A DNA stretch of 64,000 nucleotides from Pseudomonas oryzihabitans (GTDB taxonomy: Bacteria > Pseudomonadota > Gammaproteobacteria > Pseudomonadales > Pseudomonadaceae), in assembly GCF_001518815.1 (NCBI RefSeq), contig NZ_CP013987.1:4734501-4798500 (forward strand). The letters run 5' to 3'. The notes beneath the pieces were generated by a model, which was not told the DNA's origin, searched no databases, and saw only the letters and a list, made by a program, of their open reading frames with translations. Below are positions 9,177 to 18,034 of this stretch, piece after piece (positions within the stretch are counted from its first letter, which is position 1; each line of letters begins with the position of its first letter). A program made the position numbers and the translations under genes.

Positions 9177-9773
9177 ATGCTCGTACGTCGCGCCGCTGCC
9201 AGCCTGTTGCTCATCGCCCTGCCGCTGGCCGGCCAGGCGGCCGAGCTGTATCGCTATCTGGACCGTAACGGCACCCTGGTCATCGATCGCCAGGGTGTGC
9301 CACCGGAGTACGCTGGCAAGGGCTACGACGTCCTCAACGAACAGGGCCGGGTGATCCGCAAGGTCGCCCCGGCCCTGCCCGCCGCGGAACTCGACCGCCA
9401 GGCGCAAGCGCGCCAGCAGGCGCTGGTCGACGGCCAACTGCGCAAGCTCTACAGCAATGTCGAGGATGTCGACCGCGCCAAGGCGCGCAAGCTGGCGGAG
9501 CTGGATGGCCTGATGCAGATCAAGAAGGCCACCCTGGACTCCGTGCGCCAGCAGCAGAGCCAACTGATGGAGCAGGCGGCGGTGTACCAGCGCAATGGCC
9601 AGGCACTCCCTGCGGACCTGCAGGCCCGCCTCGACGCCATGGCAGCCGATCAGATCCGCCTGCGGGCCGATCTGCAGCGCTACGCCGAGCTGCGCATCAC
9701 TACCAGCGCCGCCTTCGATGCCGATCGTGCGCGCATGCAGCGGCTGGAAGCGACCCAGGACACGGACCAGTAA
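9177..9773 (+). CDS. DUF4124 domain periplasmic protein
   Basis: A 198-residue protein. Residues 1-22 form a signal peptide (LLLIALPLAGQAA, cleavage after Ala). Directly after it is a DUF4124-type segment, AELYRYLDRNGTLVIDRQGVPPEYAGKGYDVLNE, and the rest is a long charged helical, probably coiled-coil region rich in Gln, Ala and Arg (about residues 70-185). AGGAGA precedes the ATG. It lies 25 bp behind pyrE, as in other Pseudomonas genomes. The function of the family is unknown; a periplasmic location is inferred. Confidence 0.82.
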   Translation: MLVRRAAASLLLIALPLAGQAAELYRYLDRNGTLVIDRQGVPPEYAGKGYDVLNEQGRVIRKVAPALPAAELDRQAQARQQALVDGQLRKLYSNVEDVDRAKARKLAELDGLMQIKKATLDSVRQQQSQLMEQAAVYQRNGQALPADLQARLDAMAADQIRLRADLQRYAELRITTSAAFDADRARMQRLEATQDTDQ

Positions 9774-9920
9774 GTCGGCTGACGCCACTTCACCGACGAT
9801 CCCTCGACCTTCCCGTGACGGCGCCCGTTCGCTCACGTGGTAATGGCTGTGCGCTCTCCACTCAGCGGCCCCTTCCCCTCCATCGCCTGCCCAGCGATAC
9901 CGCTAGCTCCTCCTGTCTTG

Positions 9921-9963
9921 GCACACAGTGTGCAGTCTCGACCTCAGCCTATTGTTGAACAAT
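9921..9963. promoter_or_regulatory. Candidate operators upstream of the gntR gene
   Basis: The 272-bp gap 9774-10045 holds no gene. It contains two short inverted repeats: GCACACAGTGTGC (9921-9933) and ATTGTTGAACAAT (9951-9963). The second resembles the GT-N-AC half-site pattern of FadR-type GntR operators and lies 83 bp before gntR, so autoregulation is plausible. This is inference from pattern only. Confidence 0.4.
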
Positions 9964-10045
9964 CGGATGCACGCCTGGTGATGGTTGGAAACGGCTCAGC
10001 GTTGGACTGAGACCGATACCGTCACGGGTTGGTGAGGAGCCCGCC

Positions 10046-10711
10046 ATGAATGGCAAAGACGCGAGCGGACTACCGCTAGGGATTCAGCTGCTCCAGGAGA
10101 TGCGCGAAGACATCATCGGCGGCCGCCTGCTGCCCGGTACGGCGCTGGTCGAGAGCGAGCTGGTGCGGGCCTACAACGCCTCGCGCAACACCATCCGCGA
10201 AGCCCTGCACCAGCTGGATCGCGAGGGCCTGGCCACCTATGTGCGCCACAAGGGCGTGATGGTGCGCCGCCTGGGCCTGGCCGAGGTACGCGACATCTTT
10301 CAGGTGCGCCGTACCCTGGAGGTGCAGGCCATCCTCTCCAGCCGACCGCTGCGCGAGTACCAGTCCGATCGCATGCTGGACGCGCTGGAGGCCGCCGACC
10401 TGGCGCAGTCGCGCGAAGACTGGCGCGCCTTCGGTACCCACGGCCTGCATTTCCATCAGCACATCGTCGGCCTGCTGGGCAGTCCGCTGTTCGATGAATT
10501 CTTCGCCAACGTCGCCGCGCAGATGCGCCTGCTGTTTTCCATCGCTCCCGACGAAGAACACTTCCAGCGCCCCTGGCTGGCGCGCGACCGCCAGATCCAT
10601 GACCTGCTCGGCGCCGGTCGCCTGCAGGCGGCGGCGGAGGCCATGGCCAGCTATCTCGACGATTCCGAAAACCGGCTGCTGGACCTGCTCAGCGCCGCCA
10701 AGCCGCACTGA
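10046..10711 (+). CDS. GntR family regulator, FadR/FCD type
   Basis: A 221-residue DNA-binding repressor/activator. Residues about 12-80 are a winged helix (LLQEMREDIIGGRLLPGTALVESELV..YNASRNTIREALHQLDREGLA), and residues about 90-215 are an all-helical FCD ligand domain with metal-ligand-like His residues (THGLHFHQHIVGLL). GAGGAG precedes the ATG. It is 15 bp upstream of a DUF1989 enzyme gene, the likely regulatory target; the effector molecule is unknown. Confidence 0.9.
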   Translation: MNGKDASGLPLGIQLLQEMREDIIGGRLLPGTALVESELVRAYNASRNTIREALHQLDREGLATYVRHKGVMVRRLGLAEVRDIFQVRRTLEVQAILSSRPLREYQSDRMLDALEAADLAQSREDWRAFGTHGLHFHQHIVGLLGSPLFDEFFANVAAQMRLLFSIAPDEEHFQRPWLARDRQIHDLLGAGRLQAAAEAMASYLDDSENRLLDLLSAAKPH

Positions 10712-10726
10712 CCGAGGAGACCGCCC

Positions 10727-11578
10727 ATGTACAAGGACTACCCCGCCGCCTACCAGGCCACCCAGGGTTCCGCCCTGCAGGTCGATCAGGCCTTCTATGA
10801 TCGCCTGCGCGAAAGGAAGGAAGCGCGCACCCTGATCGAGCAGTTCGAGATCCCGATCCGCACCGGCCGCGCCTGGAAGGTGCCGGCGGGCCATCTGTTC
10901 TGCGTCACCACTCCGCACGGTCCCCAGGTCGGCGACTTCAACGTCTGGAACGCCGAGGACCCACGCGAGCGGATGTGGGCCGCGCGCACCCGGCAACTGC
11001 AGGGTGCCCATGTCAGCACCTACGATCGTCTCTGGTCGAACCTGCCCTTCCTGCGCCCCCTGCTGACCATCACCGACGACAGCCTGGCTGGTTATGGCAT
11101 CGACGAACACGGCGGCCGCCTGCATGACCTGCTGGGCACCCGCTGCGATCCCTACGTCAACAAGATGCTCACCGGCGAGGACTTCCACCACCACTGCCAC
11201 TCGAATCTGACCCGCGCGGTGCTGCCCCATGGCCTCACCGAATTCGACGTGCACGACGTGCTGAACATCTTCCAGTGCACCGGCCTGAATCACGACGACC
11301 TGTACTTCATGAAGGCCTGTCCGGCCAAGCCCGGCGACTACCTGGAGTTCTTCGCCGAGATCGACGTGCTCTGCGCCCTGTCCACCTGCCCGGGTGGCGA
11401 TCTGTCCCTGGCGATGTGGGGGCCCGAGGCCGAGGACCCGCTCAAGGTCTGTCGTCCACTGGGGGTGGAGATCTACCGGGTCGAGGAGGCGCTGCTGGAG
11501 GGTTGGGAATCACCCAAGCGAGCCGCCTACAACGGCCAGCACGGGCTGACGCTGCCCACGCCCAGCTGGGAGCAGTGA
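10727..11578 (+). CDS. DUF1989 (urea carboxylase-associated) family protein
   Basis: A 283-residue cytoplasmic protein of the DUF1989 family. Typical segments are RTGRAWKVPAGHLFCVTT and GPQVGDFNVWNAEDP near residues 45-77, the His/Cys-rich GEDFHHHCHSNLTRAVLPHG around 147-166, and NIFQCTGLNHDD. Some DUF1989 pairs are known as the carboxyguanidine deiminase acting after guanidine (urea) carboxylase. This member is single, longer, and not beside a biotin carboxylase, so its substrate is unknown. It forms a two-gene unit with the GntR regulator and is followed by a strong terminator. Confidence 0.85.
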   Translation: MYKDYPAAYQATQGSALQVDQAFYDRLRERKEARTLIEQFEIPIRTGRAWKVPAGHLFCVTTPHGPQVGDFNVWNAEDPRERMWAARTRQLQGAHVSTYDRLWSNLPFLRPLLTITDDSLAGYGIDEHGGRLHDLLGTRCDPYVNKMLTGEDFHHHCHSNLTRAVLPHGLTEFDVHDVLNIFQCTGLNHDDLYFMKACPAKPGDYLEFFAEIDVLCALSTCPGGDLSLAMWGPEAEDPLKVCRPLGVEIYRVEEALLEGWESPKRAAYNGQHGLTLPTPSWEQ

Positions 11579-11593
11579 GTCCGGGCCAGCAAT

Positions 11594-11621
11594 GAAAACG
11601 GCGCCCTGGGGCGCCGTTTTC
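11594..11621. terminator. Bidirectional terminator between DUF1989 gene and argB
   Basis: Perfect 12-bp stem GAAAACGGCGCC / GGCGCCGTTTTC with CTGG loop between the convergent genes; the TTTTC tail on either strand suits both directions. Confidence 0.9.
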
Positions 11622-11638
11622 GTCCGACCGCAGCGCGA

Positions 11639-12544
<906 letters not shown>

Positions 12545-12576
12545 TCACCTCTCAAGGTCGACAAAGAAAAGACAAA

Positions 12577-12592
12577 GGGCGCCTAGGCGCCC
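12577..12592 (-). terminator. Terminator after algC (minus strand)
   Basis: Stem GGGCGCC / GGCGCCC with a TA loop. Reading on the minus strand it would lie upstream of argB... specifically between the algC stop (12616) and argB start (12541), and is followed on that strand by the T-rich tract TTTGTCTTTTCTTT. It probably ends most algC transcripts, leaving argB some own or read-through expression. Confidence 0.75.
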
Positions 12593-12615
12593 TCTGTGCT
12601 ACCGCTGACCTGAGG

Positions 12616-15177
12616 TCAGAACGGCAGGTTCAGATCCGGCTGCACCGCCAGCAACTGCTTGCGGAACACCGTCTTGATGCGCTCCAGCTCCTCGAGGGTT
12701 TCCGCCTCGAAACGCAGCACCAGCACCGGCGTGGTGTTGGATGCACGCACCAGGCCCCAACCGTGCTGGTAATCGACGCGGACGCCGTCCAGGGTGGTGA
12801 TCTGGGCATCGCCCCACTGGGCGTCGCGCTGCAGGGTTTCGATGATGCCGAACTTGTTCTCTTCGGTCACCTGGATATTGATCTCCGGGGTGGAGATGTC
12901 TACCGGGAAGGTATCGAACACCTGTTGGGCGCTGCTCTTCTCCTGGCTGAGGATCTCCAGCAGACGCACGGCGCTGTAGATGCCGTCGTCGAAACCGAAC
13001 CAGCGCTCCTTGAAGAACACGTGGCCGCTCATCTCGCCGGCCAGCAGGGCGCCGGTTTCCTTCATCTTCTTCTTGATCAGCGAGTGGCCGGTCTTCCACA
13101 TGATGGGACGACCGCCGTAGCCGGCGATGAGGTTGTTCAGGCGACGGGTGCATTTGACGTCGAAGATGATGTCGGCGCCCGGGTTGCGGGAGACCACGTC
13201 CTTGGCGAACAGCATCAGCAGCTGGTCGGGGTAGATGATCTTGCCTTCGTTGGTCACCACGCCCACGCGGTCGCCGTCGCCATCAAAGGCCAGGCCCAGG
13301 TCGGCGCCGGTTTCCTTGACCTTGGCGATCAGATCTTCCAGGTTCTCGGGCTTACCCGGATCCGGATGGTGGTTGGGGAAGTTGCCATCCACCTCGCAGA
13401 ACAGCGGGATGACCTCACAGCCCAGGGATTCGATCAGCTGGGGTGCATTGACCGCGGCGACACCGTTGCCGGCGTCCACCACGACCTTGAGCTTCTTGGC
13501 CAGCACCACGTCGTTGCGGATGTAGTCGGCGTAGCTCTTGAGCACGTCGACCTGCTTGATCTGGCCCTGGCCGCTGGCTACTTCGCCGGTCTCGATGCGC
13601 TCGCGCAGACGCTGGATGGATTCGTTAGCCAGGGTCTCGCCAGCGATGACGATCTTGAAGCCGTTGTAGTCCGGCGGGTTGTGGCTGCCGGTCAGCATGA
13701 CGCCGGACTTGCCTTCGAGCACGTTGGCTGCGTAGTAGAGCACCGGGGTCGGCACCATGCCGACATCGCTGACATTGGCGCCGCTATCGGCCACGCCCTT
13801 GATCAGTTGGGCGACCAGTTCGGGGCCGGACAGACGGCCATCACGGCCGACGGCCACGTTGGGCTCGCCACGCGCCAGGCTCTCCGAGCCGATGGCGCGC
13901 CCGATCCAGTAGGCGGCTTCGGCAGTCAGGGAGTCACCCACCACGCCACGGATGTCGTAGGCGCGGAAGATGCTGGCGTTGAGTTGGGGGGCTTGCGGGG
14001 TAGTGCTCATTGGGGGTTTCTCCAATCCCAGGAGATCCTGGTCTTCGTCGAGGATACTGATATCGAGGATGTCGGTGGTCTGGAACAGCGGCTCGCTCTG
14101 CTGAGCGCGGCCTCTGTCGGCAAACTCCGCCAGGGTCTTGGCCACGGCATCACTAGGTGCTGCGGCGTAGAGGTCCGGCGACGACCCGGCCGATCGGTTG
14201 GCCAATCGGGCCGTCGACTTGGCCACGGGTTCCATTACCGCCAGGCGCAAGGTCGGGCTTTTGGCTATCTGATTCGATTCAAGTTCCTCGGCATAGGCCG
14301 TCAGACTGCGGACGTCGTCACGTAGCCGCCGTGACAGCTCCCGGGAAAACAGCCAAAAGCCCGCCAGCAGGCCGAACAGCGCCAGCAGCAGCGCCACCAG
14401 GGGAATGCCCACCGGGGTGTCGGCGCCCGCCTCGGCGGCGGGTGCCAGTTCCAGCGTCCAGAGCGGGCTACCGGTGGCGAGCCGGCGCATCAGTGCCGGA
14501 TCACCGGGGGTACCGCCACTGGCCAGCACCTGCACGCCACCACCGGGAAACTGCTGCAGCAGGCGCCACTGACCAACCGTCGCCGGCGGCGTGGCCCAGC
14601 CCTGCAGGACGGCCGGGAGTTCTTCCACCAGCACGGCGCTGCCCAGCAGTTGATCGCCACGGCGAATGGGCTGGGCACTGTAGACCAGCCAGCGGTCGCC
14701 CACACGATAGGCTTCCGGCGGCGTGCGCTGGCCGCTTTCCAGGCGCTTGAGCAAGTCGAGCGCGGCATAGTTGAGGGGACCGGGACGGTCGTCTTCGATC
14801 TGGCGCATGCCGGCCGGCACCACCAGGACGTCGACCACTCCCAGTCGCTGGCGCAGCTGGCTTTCCGCCGCCGCGCGCGCCGCAGGGTCATCGCCCTGGA
14901 GCGCCTGCAGCACCAGGGCATCCCCGGCGACACCCTGCAGCCGTCGCGTCAGACCGACCAGCAGCTGATTGAGGGAGGTGGCCTGGGCCTGCAGGGCCTG
15001 ATCCGCCTGCTGCTCCTGATTGCGTGCGCCCTGCGGCTGCAACACCAGGAACCACAGCAGCATCGCGGCCAGCAGCAGGCCGGCGAGTGCCAGCAGCAGA
15101 CCCGCGCCCATGCCGGGCAATGCAGCGACCCGAGGGGCCGTCTTGCGCACATCCTTGCCGTTCTTGCCCCTTGCCAT
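12616..15177 (-). CDS. algC: Phosphomannomutase/phosphoglucomutase with membrane-anchored sensor-like N-terminus
   Basis: An 853-residue protein. Residues 390-853 are the classical bifunctional mutase: catalytic phosphoserine loop MLTGSHNPPDYNGF (Ser498, Ser109 of the short form), metal loop FDGDGDRVG, and sugar loop GEMSGHVFF. It interconverts mannose/glucose 1- and 6-phosphates for alginate, LPS and rhamnolipid precursors. The N-terminal 389 residues have two membrane helices (about 24-47 and 256-277) enclosing a roughly 205-residue presumably periplasmic region. AAGGAG precedes the ATG at 15177. An internal ATG at 14010, with GGAGAA upstream, would give the 464-residue soluble form described first for P. 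aeruginosa, so two products are possible. Confidence 0.93.
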   Translation of the reverse strand: MARGKNGKDVRKTAPRVAALPGMGAGLLLALAGLLLAAMLLWFLVLQPQGARNQEQQADQALQAQATSLNQLLVGLTRRLQGVAGDALVLQALQGDDPAARAAAESQLRQRLGVVDVLVVPAGMRQIEDDRPGPLNYAALDLLKRLESGQRTPPEAYRVGDRWLVYSAQPIRRGDQLLGSAVLVEELPAVLQGWATPPATVGQWRLLQQFPGGGVQVLASGGTPGDPALMRRLATGSPLWTLELAPAAEAGADTPVGIPLVALLLALFGLLAGFWLFSRELSRRLRDDVRSLTAYAEELESNQIAKSPTLRLAVMEPVAKSTARLANRSAGSSPDLYAAAPSDAVAKTLAEFADRGRAQQSEPLFQTTDILDISILDEDQDLLGLEKPPMSTTPQAPQLNASIFRAYDIRGVVGDSLTAEAAYWIGRAIGSESLARGEPNVAVGRDGRLSGPELVAQLIKGVADSGANVSDVGMVPTPVLYYAANVLEGKSGVMLTGSHNPPDYNGFKIVIAGETLANESIQRLRERIETGEVASGQGQIKQVDVLKSYADYIRNDVVLAKKLKVVVDAGNGVAAVNAPQLIESLGCEVIPLFCEVDGNFPNHHPDPGKPENLEDLIAKVKETGADLGLAFDGDGDRVGVVTNEGKIIYPDQLLMLFAKDVVSRNPGADIIFDVKCTRRLNNLIAGYGGRPIMWKTGHSLIKKKMKETGALLAGEMSGHVFFKERWFGFDDGIYSAVRLLEILSQEKSSAQQVFDTFPVDISTPEINIQVTEENKFGIIETLQRDAQWGDAQITTLDGVRVDYQHGWGLVRASNTTPVLVLRFEAETLEELERIKTVFRKQLLAVQPDLNLPF

Positions 15178-15222
15178 GCCGTTCTTCTCCTTTATGTCAC
15201 GGCGCGTCTTGCGTATCTGGCG

Positions 15223-15678
15223 TCAGCGGGTACCGGAGTGCCCGAAGCCGCCGGTACCACGTTCGGTCTCGGTAAAGCTCTCGACGATGTCGAAGTGCGC
15301 CTGCACCACAGGTACGAGCATCAGCTGGGCGATACGTTCGCCGATGCTCACGGTGAAGGTGGTCTGGCCGCGATTCCAGCAGGAGACCATGAGTTCGCCC
15401 TGGTAGTCCGAGTCGATCAGGCCGACCAGATTGCCCAGCACGATGCCGTGCTTATGGCCCAGCCCCGAGCGCGGCAGGATCAGCGCCGCCAGCGACGGAT
15501 CGGCGACATGGATGGCGAGCCCCGTGGGGATCAGCGCGGTCTGGCCCGGCTCCAGCACCAGTTCCTCCTGCAGCATGGCGCGCAGGTCGAGGCCGGCCGA
15601 ACCGGGCGTGGCGTAGGACGGCAGCGGGAAATCGCGCCCCAGGCGCGGGTCGAGGATCTTGGCTTGAAGGCTATGCAT
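15223..15678 (-). CDS. dut: dUTP diphosphatase
   Basis: A 151-residue trimeric dUTPase that hydrolyses dUTP to dUMP and keeps uracil out of DNA. The five family motifs are visible: [45 protein letters not shown], and the C-terminal [10 protein letters not shown]. The gene overlaps the end of coaBC by eight bases and precedes algC by 45 bp; this order is conserved in Pseudomonas. Confidence 0.97.
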   Translation of the reverse strand: MHSLQAKILDPRLGRDFPLPSYATPGSAGLDLRAMLQEELVLEPGQTALIPTGLAIHVADPSLAALILPRSGLGHKHGIVLGNLVGLIDSDYQGELMVSCWNRGQTTFTVSIGERIAQLMLVPVVQAHFDIVESFTETERGTGGFGHSGTR

Positions 15679-16894
15679 GAGTCTGAGCGGTGTCTTTGAG
15701 GTGGGTGGAAATCAGGGCGATGAGCTGGCGGGCGATCTTGCTCTTGCTGGTCTGCTCGAAGCGGATCTCGTGCAGGCCACGGTCGATCACGGTGACCGCA
15801 TTGTCTTGGCTGTTGAAGCCGATGGCCGGATTGGCCACGTCGTTGGCGACGATGAGGTCGAGATTCTTGTCGCGCAGCTTGCGCTGGGCGTACTCCAGCA
15901 GGTTCTGGGTTTCCGCGGCAAAGCCGACGCTGAAGGGCCGATCCGGGCGCCCCGCCAGGGTGGCGAGGATGTCTGGGTTGCGCACCAGCTCCAGCAGCAG
16001 GCCGTCGCCACGGGTGGGGTCCTTCTTCAGCTTATGCGGCGCGATGACCTCGGGGCGATAGTCCGCCACCGCCGCCGAGGCGATGAGCACGTCGCAGGGC
16101 ATTAGCGCCTCGCAGGCCGCCAGCATGTCGCGGGCGCTGATCACGTCGATGCGCTCGACGCGATCGGGCGTCGGCAAATGCACGGGGCCACTCACCAGGC
16201 TGACGCGGGCGCCCGCCTCCGCCGCCGCTTCCGCCAGGGCGAAGCCCATGCGGCCGGAGCTGTGGTTGGTGATGTAGCGCACCGGGTCGATGTTTTCCTG
16301 GGTCGGGCCGGCGGTGATGACCACATGGCGACCGGTCAGGTCCAGGCGCTGGAAGCAGTCGGCGGCGAGCTGGGCCAGGTCGGTGGCTTCCAGCATCCGG
16401 CCGGGGCCGACGTCGCCACAGGCCTGGCTGCCACTGGCCGGGCCGAACAGCGCGATACCGCGGCGGCGCAGGAGCTCGGCATTGGCCTGGGTGGCCGGAT
16501 CGCGCCACATGGCCTGGTTCATGGCTGGTGCCAGGGCAACCCGGGCATCGGTGGCCAGCACCAGGGTGGTGAGCAGATCGTCCGCCATGCCCTGGGCCAG
16601 GCGCGCCATCACATCGGCGGTGGCCGGCGCGACCAGCACCAGATCGGCCCAGCGGGCCAGCTCGATGTGACCCATGGCCGCTTCGGCGGCCGGATCCAGC
16701 AGATCCAGGTGCACCGGCAGCCCGGACAGTGCCTGGAGGGTCAGCGGCGTGATGAATTCGCGCCCGCCGCGGGTCAGTACCACCCGCACCTCGGCGCCCT
16801 GATCCTTGAGGCGGCGCACCAGCTCGGCGCTCTTGTAAGCGGCGATGCCACCTCCGACGCCCAGCACGATGCGTTTACGATGGAGCCGCTGCAT
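15671..16894 (-). CDS. coaBC: Phosphopantothenoylcysteine decarboxylase/synthase
   Basis: A 407-residue bifunctional flavoenzyme of coenzyme A synthesis (also called Dfp). The N-terminal CoaC half has the FMN site [22 protein letters not shown] and the PAMN motif ([10 protein letters not shown]). The C-terminal CoaB half starts near residue 190 ([30 protein letters not shown]) and contains SAAVADYRP and the KLKKDP motif. Length is normal. It is divergent from radC and overlaps dut, so both are probably cotranscribed. Confidence 0.97.
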   Translation of the reverse strand: MQRLHRKRIVLGVGGGIAAYKSAELVRRLKDQGAEVRVVLTRGGREFITPLTLQALSGLPVHLDLLDPAAEAAMGHIELARWADLVLVAPATADVMARLAQGMADDLLTTLVLATDARVALAPAMNQAMWRDPATQANAELLRRRGIALFGPASGSQACGDVGPGRMLEATDLAQLAADCFQRLDLTGRHVVITAGPTQENIDPVRYITNHSSGRMGFALAEAAAEAGARVSLVSGPVHLPTPDRVERIDVISARDMLAACEALMPCDVLIASAAVADYRPEVIAPHKLKKDPTRGDGLLLELVRNPDILATLAGRPDRPFSVGFAAETQNLLEYAQRKLRDKNLDLIVANDVANPAIGFNSQDNAVTVIDRGLHEIRFEQTSKSKIARQLIALISTHLKDTAQTHA

Positions 16895-17030
16895 ATAGCC
16901 TTTCCGTTCTCGAACCGTCTAGAACGGGCATCGCACGGCCAATCGAGGCCTGCGCGCACCCGCGAATGATCCGGTTAAGATAGCACAGCGCCTGCAGGAC
17001 GCAGACGCCCCGCCAGACAGGGAGCGCCCC

Positions 17031-17705
17031 ATGAGCATCAAGGATTGGCCGGCCCAGGAGCGGCCGCGGGAAAAACTGCTGGAACAGGGCGCCCAGGCCC
17101 TCACCGACGCTGAGCTACTGGCGATTTTTTTACGCACCGGTGTGGCCGGCAAAAGCGCCGTGGACCTCGCCCGCCAGCTGCTCGGGGAATTCGGCAGCCT
17201 GAGAGCCCTGCTGGAAGCCGACCTCGCCGCCTTCAGCGCCCACCTCGGCCTCGGTCCGGCCAAGTACAGCCAGCTGCAGGCGGTGCTGGAAATGGGCCGC
17301 CGCCACCTCGCCGAAGGCCTCAAGCGCGACTCGGCGCTGGAAAGCCCCCAGCAGGTCCGCGACTATCTCAAGGCGCGCCTGCGCCACGAACCCCACGAAG
17401 TCTTCGGCTGCCTGTTCCTCGACACCCGCCACCGGGTACTGGCCTTCGAGGCGCTGTTCCACGGCACCATCGACGGCGCCAGCGTCTACCCCCGCCAGGT
17501 GGTCAAGCGCGCCCTCGCCCACAACGCCGCCGCCGTCATCCTCACACACAACCACCCTTCCGGCATCGCCGAACCCAGCCAGGCCGACCGTCTGCTCACT
17601 ACACGCCTGAAGGATGCGCTGGCATTGGTCGATGTGCGGGTGCTGGATCATTTCATCGTTGGGGATGGAGAGCCCTTGTCGATGGCGGAATATGGGTGGC
17701 TTTGA
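17031..17705 (+). CDS. radC: RadC family JAB/MPN metalloprotein
   Basis: A 224-residue protein with an N-terminal helix-hairpin-helix region (about 20-80) and a C-terminal MPN+/JAMM metalloprotease-like domain. The JAMM ligands are visible in [17 protein letters not shown] (H-x-H ... S-x2-D). The historical link to DNA repair is unproven and the enzyme activity is unknown. It is followed by the AT-rich leader of the T6SS operon, so radC marks the left border of that island. Confidence 0.93.
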   Translation: MSIKDWPAQERPREKLLEQGAQALTDAELLAIFLRTGVAGKSAVDLARQLLGEFGSLRALLEADLAAFSAHLGLGPAKYSQLQAVLEMGRRHLAEGLKRDSALESPQQVRDYLKARLRHEPHEVFGCLFLDTRHRVLAFEALFHGTIDGASVYPRQVVKRALAHNAAAVILTHNHPSGIAEPSQADRLLTTRLKDALALVDVRVLDHFIVGDGEPLSMAEYGWL

Positions 17706-18034
17706 CGACTTACTATTTTCCCTCAACCAAACGCCATACTTTCAAATGTCAAAACCATAACTTTTGCAAGACTGACAGCAGCTGTCACTTCTCTGGGTTT
17801 GATTAGGACAATTTTTGTCACCCCATTAAATAAGCTTATTTTTTAGTGCGCGCTTAGCGATAAAAATCAGCTATAGATCACATATTTTTGCTACCAAAGC
17901 CCAAGGAACCGCTCTAGGATGGGCGTCTCAAACATTCTGTGCCACTAGCTACCCAGTATTGGGCGAAAACTACTCCGGTGGTTTTCGCCCGAAGAAGTTC
18001 AAGGATTAGAACTTCAACACCCACGAGGTCATGG
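17706..18034 (+). promoter_or_regulatory. AT-rich upstream region and leader of the T6SS operon
   Basis: The 329 bases hold no convincing gene. About 17710-17900 is much richer in A+T than its neighbours, a usual target of MvaT/MvaU silencing in Pseudomonas. It contains the inverted repeat TGACAGC-A-GCTGTCA (17773-17787) and the palindrome AATAAGCTTATT (17829-17840), both operator-like. TTGTCA (17815-17820) may be a -35 element but no good -10 follows at 17 bp. No GG-N10-GC pair of a sigma-54 promoter occurs on the plus strand here. GAGG at 18025 serves the tssA start. Confidence 0.5.
17961..17990 (+). other. Perfect hairpin in the tssA leader
   Basis: Stem GGGCGAAAAC / GTTTTCGCCC (10 bp, no mismatch) with loop TACTCCGGTG, ending 44 bases before the tssA ATG. 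There is no T-run after it, so it is more likely a leader RNA structure or DNA operator than a terminator. Confidence 0.5.

Noticed and set aside
10076-11293. 405-codon minus-strand frame over gntR and the DUF1989 gene
   Set aside because: Covers two real genes on the opposite strand and has no domain of its own.
12763-14325. 520-codon frame opposite algC
   Set aside because: Antisense to the catalytic half of AlgC; no recognisable domain or ribosome binding site.
17961-17990. Hairpin as a rho-independent terminator of radC
   Set aside because: No T-run follows and it is over 250 bases beyond radC; kept as a leader structure only.
17939-18034. Longer tssA start at 17939
   Set aside because: It would translate through the perfect leader hairpin, lacks a ribosome binding site and adds Arg/Thr/Ser-rich residues without family similarity.
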